Made by a program: the position numbers and the translations under genes
Notes under the pieces: model-generated
The model's input: only the letters and a program-made list of their open reading frames with translations
The model's database searches: none
What the model was told of the DNA's origin: nothing
Origin: Candolleomyces eurysporus
Taxonomy: Eukaryota > Basidiomycota > Agaricomycetes > Agaricales > Psathyrellaceae
DNA: 12,924 nt
Assembly: GCA_027579435.1 (NCBI GenBank)
Contig: JANBPK010001743.1
Coordinates: forward strand, 1 to 12,924
Direction: 5' to 3'
Shown here: positions 9,701 to 12,924 of the stretch, one piece after another
How the letters are laid out: every line of letters starts with the position of its first letter
Numbering within the stretch: the stretch's first letter is position 1

Positions 9701-11291
9701 GCTCGGTCTGACCATCGTTGGGCCGTTCGTGGCTGTAATGGCACTTGTCACCATACCTACAGTGCCCATCGATTTCGAGGTTGCGGCAAAAGGTGTTGGA
9801 CGAACCGCCGCTTCGACTCGTATTCCAGCTGCTTTGACTAGCGGGGAGAACCGAGCTGGAAGAACGACCCTGAGACGACGAGTCGTTTGTGGGAGGGGTG
9901 CCAATGTGGGCGAAAGGACACTTGTCGCCGTTCTTGCATTGTCCCAAAGGATAGAAACCGCACTGGATCTTCTGAAGCCCTCGCTTGGAAGGACCCATCG
10001 AGCGCGTCGACGCCATTTCAACCGGCATAGGTTGTGGAGGTGTTCCCAAAGCAGCGTGTGGGAAGGTCGGGGGCGGGACTGCACCTTGGGGATTGGAAGT
10101 TCGGGATACGGTCCATAGGTTAGGTTGCTGTTCCTTGAACAGTAGGACATACTCGTCGATGGTCAGGGAATGCCGGAATCGACACGCTTCACGTTGCGTA
10201 CATTGATTCTGAGCGAGCAGCTTGCAAAATGGGGTGTTACCGTCGGCCTTCGGGTCTGCGAACTGGCTCCAATGGGGGATGATCTCGGTCACGTATGGGA
10301 TAGGCTTTGGAGAGCCGATGACCTCGGGATAAATCCTGGGCTGACTGCCAGCTGAGGTGGGGGAGTAGCCACCGGATGTTCCTTCGTACGAGGGTCTGGA
10401 GCTCGGCGCTGGTTGGGAAAATCGTGCAGTATCCTCTACGGGGTCATCTGCATCCTCGAATTGACCATCATCGGTTTCATATGTATCAGGTTCTAGAACG
10501 AAATGTCAGAGAAAGTGGCAACCAGATCGCGGTACAATCGGCTTACCGGGTTCATATTCTGGTTCTGGTTCTGGTTCTGGTTCCGGCTCAGGCTCAGCCC
10601 TACGAAAACGGGACGAAGCTGGGACGCCTTGATATCCAAACGGCGAAGCCGGCCGATAAGCGGGTCGCGTGGCCTTTGGGACCGGGGAGGAAGTTTCCGT
10701 GGAAGACGAGCTGGATTTCGACGATTGATTGGACGATGGCACTGAATCCCAGGTCGACACACTGGGGGCNAACTTCTCTTTGAGGGGCAATTTCTTTGGG
10801 CGGCGCAGAGTGAGAATTGGGGCATTTCCGGACCGTGCACTTTCCTCTCAGAAAATGCTTACATACGGGGCGTTCAGACTTGAGTTCTTGACCTGATCAT
10901 GCGAATCAGACACTGCAAGCGAAGTGAAAAGGACGGGTAATGACATACGTGTTGTAGTTGACTTGAAAGTAATGGCTGGTTTTTGATGAAGGAACTCGCA
11001 CTGATCTCCCGCCCCGCATTCTCCCGACTCATAGAAGGCGCAAACATCTCGAGACATGACGGATAATGGTGGCGACACTCTGCCCGTTGCCAGAGAGCGC
11101 GATGGCATGTCATCGTCTAGATCGGGAGGTGTCGGACTACGGCTCGCAACACTGGGTGTAAACCTCGAGGGTGCTTGGCTTGATGGGCGAGCAGGTGGTC
11201 CAGGAGATGCAGGCGGTCGAGCAGGTGCACGTTTTCGAGCGGATGCGGATGATCGAGAAGGTGCGGGTTGTTTAGCGGGTGCAGATGCAGA

Positions 11292-11324
<33 letters not shown>

Positions 11325-11553
11325 TTTGCGACCGCCCGATGGTTGCTTCTGCTTCGACGCCGTTCGTTTACTCGACGGTCCAGGCGTACCGCTGCTTCCA
11401 GTATCACGAATATGCGATTTCTCGCACTTGTCTCCATAGGCACAAGTCCTTCCTTTGAGAAAGACGGGGCAGACTTTCTTTTTCGGGCCATCTATACAGG
11501 TTCAGCGAGAGTCGATGCCGATAAGACGATCAAAGCCAAAACTCACCAGACAT
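6768..11553 (-). CDS. Nine-CCCH, RRM/KH-like, RING1-IBR protein lacking RING2
   Basis: Five exons on the minus strand: 11553-11547 (ATGTCTG), 11491-10949, 10892-10547, 10492-8754, 8698-6768, with introns of 54-56 bases. After removing the Ns at 10770 and 8170 and one base at the T run 7190-7193, they give exactly 1520 codons plus TGA. CCCH fingers start at residues 10, 153, 194, 388, 476, 534, 625, 669 and 797, mostly C-x7/8-C-x5-C-x3-H. Between and after them are an EP repeat, GW/WG motifs (residues about 570-772) and a long acidic stretch (about 820-875). Then come an RRM-like domain (914-986), a probable second RRM-like unit (1000-1045), a third starting IRVTGMPPG (about 1055-1165), a KH-like segment (LIGNGLETL..., about 1305-1350), RING1 (C1376, C1379, C1391, H1393, C1396, C1399, C1417, C1429) and an IBR with complete ligands (C-x4-C-x14-C-x2-C-x4-C-x2-C-x4-H-x4-C, 1469-1510). 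The protein stops ten residues after the last ligand. Known homologues of this layout usually continue into RING2. An RNA-binding ubiquitin-ligase-like protein is the best description; activity is doubtful. Confidence 0.88.
7190..7193 (-). other. +1 frameshift at an A4 run (minus strand) within RING1
   Basis: Upstream of this run the frame reads STLCPLCEK and then reaches TAG in VDL*. Downstream the neighbouring frame reads APVAPVKLTC with the rest of RING1 and the IBR. Dropping one base of the run gives CPLCERAPVAPVKLTC, a normal first zinc pair and linker of an RBR RING1. Either a homopolymer base-call error or a real disabling mutation. Confidence 0.85.
9072..9683 (-). other. GW/WG-repeat segment encoded in the CCCH gene
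   Basis: Between the sixth and ninth CCCH fingers the protein contains nine tryptophans (residues 572, 581, 599, 609, 706, 718, 744, 751, 770). Nearly all sit next to Gly within Gly/Asp/Asn/Ser-rich disorder: TGWGT, TGWGE, DDWGP, KGWSS, GGWGE, SAWGN, DNWGT, KNWAD, DSWSE. The segment is split by fingers 7 and 8. This composition resembles Argonaute-hook regions. Function is inference. Confidence 0.7.
10557..10598 (-). repeat. Hexanucleotide tandem repeat coding for (Glu-Pro)n
   Basis: Seven consecutive six-base units of TTCTGG type (the last three diverged) lie in exon 3 of the CCCH gene. On the coding strand they give alternating Glu-Pro just before the exon boundary. Being in multiples of six, length changes keep the frame. 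Confidence 0.85.
11281..11324 (-). repeat. GCAGGM/GCAGAT repeat coding for Ala-Pro/Ala-Ser tract
   Basis: Six-base units (GCAGAT, GCAGGA, GCAGGC) repeat in exon 2 of the CCCH gene and encode an APAPAPAPAPASASA linker between fingers 1 and 2. The other strand reads as an Ala/Gly-rich open frame that is only a shadow. Confidence 0.8.
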
Positions 11554-11771
11554 GGTGGTGGGAGGGAACCAAGAGGCACCGAGGGGTTCGATAAGGATGG
11601 GTGAGGTTATATATCGTCCATGGTCATGAGCTGACTGCGGACGGGAGATGAACGCATCGTGCCGTGACAGTGTGAAGGGAAGCAGGACAAATTAGCATCA
11701 CGTGCGTGATCTTCCCAATCCAGCAGGAACGCGCGTCAGTGTCAAGCTCATACGCGTTCTCTACTCAACCC
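11554..11771. promoter_or_regulatory. Divergent promoter region of the CCCH/IBR gene and RPT4
   Basis: Only 218 bases separate the two start codons, so both promoters must be here or inside the genes. A TTATATAT around 11607-11614 lies about 55 bases upstream of the CCCH gene start (reading ATATATAA on that strand). The stretch 11697-11710 carries a CACGTG core. The fungal proteasome element GGTGGCAAA was looked for and not seen. Confidence 0.6.
11697..11710. promoter_or_regulatory. Near-palindrome ATCACGTGCGTGAT with E-box CACGTG
   Basis: The 14-base sequence is almost its own reverse complement (two central mismatched positions) and contains CACGTG at 11699-11704, the core site of basic helix-loop-helix and some bZIP factors in fungi. 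It lies midway in the shared promoter, about 70 bases from the RPT4 ATG and 145 from the CCCH gene ATG. Binding is not shown. Confidence 0.4.
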
Positions 11772-12924
11772 ATGGCCTCATCATCGACACAGTCTATGGA
11801 CCAACGGCGGAAAGACGCCTTGAAAGCGTACAGAGAGGTATGCATTTTCATCAAATTTGTTTAGAGGAATAGCGCGCTAACCTGTATCTTCGGTTAGAAA
11901 TTGAGGCAGCATGAAAGCAGTAGCGAGAACCTGAAGAATCGTATGTATCGCAAGGAAATAATATGGCCATTCTTCTTATATAGCCCCCAGTTCGGTTCTC
12001 ACTGAAGGATCTGGAAAAGGCGTACGAAAAGACGGAGGAAGATATCAAAGCCGTCCAATCGGTCGGACAGATTATTGGAGAGGTCATGAAGCAACTGGAC
12101 GACGATAGATGTACGTGAATCCCACCTGTTTTACGATTTCCTTTGCTCACAGAAGGTTTCTCCAGTCATTGTCAAAGCCTCATCGGGTCCCCGTTATGTT
12201 GTATCATATCGACCGACACTACCAGTCGCCAAACTCAAGACTGGCACCCGAGTTTCTCTGGATATGACCACCCTCACGGTTATGCGAATACTACCGAGAG
12301 AAGTAGACCCCTTGGTCTACAAGATGAGTATGGAAGATCCTGGAGGTGCATCCTTCGCTGGTATCGGTGGACTGGGCGAGCAAGTCCGCGAACTTCGAGA
12401 GGTACGTCCATTCACTCAAACAATTAATTAATCGCTCTTACACAAACCTCTCCAATTCGCAGATCATCGAACTACCTCTACTCAACCCCGAACTCTTCCT
12501 CCGCGTCGGCATTAAACCACCCAAAGGTGTCCTACTCTACGGTCCCCCCGGTACAGGAAAGACACTCCTCGCACGAGCCGTCGCCGCCACCCTCAACACA
12601 AACTTCCTCAAGGTCGTCTCCTCAGCCATCGTCGACAAATACATCGGTGAGAGTGCTCGAGTCGTCCGAGAAATGTTCGGCTACGCTCGTGAACACGAAC
12701 CCTGCGTTATCTTCATGGACGAAATCGACGCTATCGGTGGACGGCGTTTCTCCGAAGGAACGAGTGCAGATCGTGAAATCCAGCGTACGCTGATGGAGGT
12801 ACGCTCCTATCCACCCATTGATTTTTGCCCTTGCATTCACTAACGCGACATCCGAAGCTCCTCAACCAAATGGACGGCTTCGACTCACTAGGCCGAACCA
12901 AACTCATCATGGCCACCAACCGAC
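11772..12924 (+). CDS. RPT4: 26S proteasome regulatory subunit Rpt4 (PSMC6), AAA ATPase, 3' partial
   Basis: Exons 11772-11837, 11898-11940, 11991-12110, 12166-12401, 12463-12798 and 12858 to the window end give 289 residues of a roughly 390-residue family. The chain has an N-terminal coiled coil (ALKAYREKLRQHE... through [13 protein letters not shown]), then [15 protein letters not shown] and the OB domain with [12 protein letters not shown] and [18 protein letters not shown]. The AAA domain follows, with Walker A GPPGTGKT (182-189), pore-loop KYIG (Tyr215), Walker B/DEID (241-244) and [30 protein letters not shown]. The QSVGQIVGEV and [16 protein letters not shown] segments identify Rpt4 rather than the other five Rpt subunits. 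It is one of six ATPases that unfold ubiquitinated proteins at the base of the 19S particle. The acceptor at 11990 was chosen over the earlier TAG because it gives [17 protein letters not shown], collinear with the family. The gene runs off the window after MATNR. It is divergent from the CCCH/IBR gene. Confidence 0.96.

Noticed and set aside
8667..10118. Long plus-strand open frame of 483 codons opposite the CCCH gene
   Set aside because: It is antisense to a frame with six clear CCCH fingers. Its product is low-complexity Arg/Val/Ile-rich with no domain, as expected for a shadow of GC-rich coding sequence.
8711..10150. Long minus-strand open frame of 479 codons in another frame
   Set aside because: It overlaps the CCCH exon in an alternative frame and yields a basic Arg/Thr/Pro-rich chain with no zinc-finger pattern.
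11056..11439. Plus-strand Ala/Gly/Asp-rich open frame
   Set aside because: It is the reverse strand of the Ala-Pro repeat exon and arises from the hexanucleotide repeat.
11117..11491. Minus-strand frame starting MARKRKSAPSF
   Set aside because: It uses the same exon in the wrong frame. The other frame gives two perfect CCCH fingers and joins the seven-base first exon in phase.
1..12924. A secondary-metabolite cluster or defence island
   Set aside because: The genes are a sirtuin, peptidases, an RNA-binding/ubiquitin-like protein and a proteasome subunit. There is no backbone synthase, transporter or cluster regulator.

Overview
The window reads as nuclear DNA of a filamentous fungus, most likely an agaricomycete-type basidiomycete. 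Every gene is broken by many short introns of about 50-70 bases with GT...AG ends and CTNA-type branch sites. Genes are packed 200-600 bases apart. The protein set fits: a class III (SIRT5-like) sirtuin, CPS1-type M20 peptidases, a CCCH/RRM/RING-IBR protein of a type familiar from basidiomycete genomes, and a proteasomal Rpt4. No bacterial operon, mobile element, RNA gene or CRISPR array was seen.

Layout from left to right. (1) 2-756 (+): the 3' part of a SIRT5-like NAD-dependent deacylase, cut by the window edge. (2) 1004-3437 (+) and 4051-6528 (+): two tandem paralogous membrane-anchored M20 metallopeptidases (CPS1 / Gly-X carboxypeptidase type) of 598 and 595 residues. They share all splice sites except one extra intron in the second copy, and one intron of the first copy has a GC donor. 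(3) 11553-6768 (-): a five-exon gene for a protein of about 1520 residues with nine CCCH zinc fingers, nine GW/WG-type tryptophan motifs, RRM-like and KH-like segments and a C-terminal RING1-IBR. It stops before the RING2 domain that normally carries the catalytic cysteine of RBR ubiquitin ligases. (4) 11772-12924 (+): the 5' part of the 26S proteasome base ATPase Rpt4, transcribed divergently from the CCCH gene across 218 bases.

Sequence quality matters for reading this window. Five single N bases occur. Three of them (4886, 8170, 10770) behave as spurious inserted bases inside exons, because removing them restores the frame exactly. One (8440) is an in-frame unknown base and one (3137) is intronic. 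A further +1 shift lies at a four-base T run at 7190-7193. With these corrections all exon phases add up to complete frames in both affected genes.

The sirtuin and peptidases are metabolic neighbours with no obvious joint role. The CCCH/RING-IBR gene and RPT4 share an intergenic promoter region and both relate to ubiquitin-proteasome biology. The most interesting object is the CCCH protein: RNA-binding fingers, Argonaute-hook-like GW/WG motifs and an incomplete RBR module in one chain.
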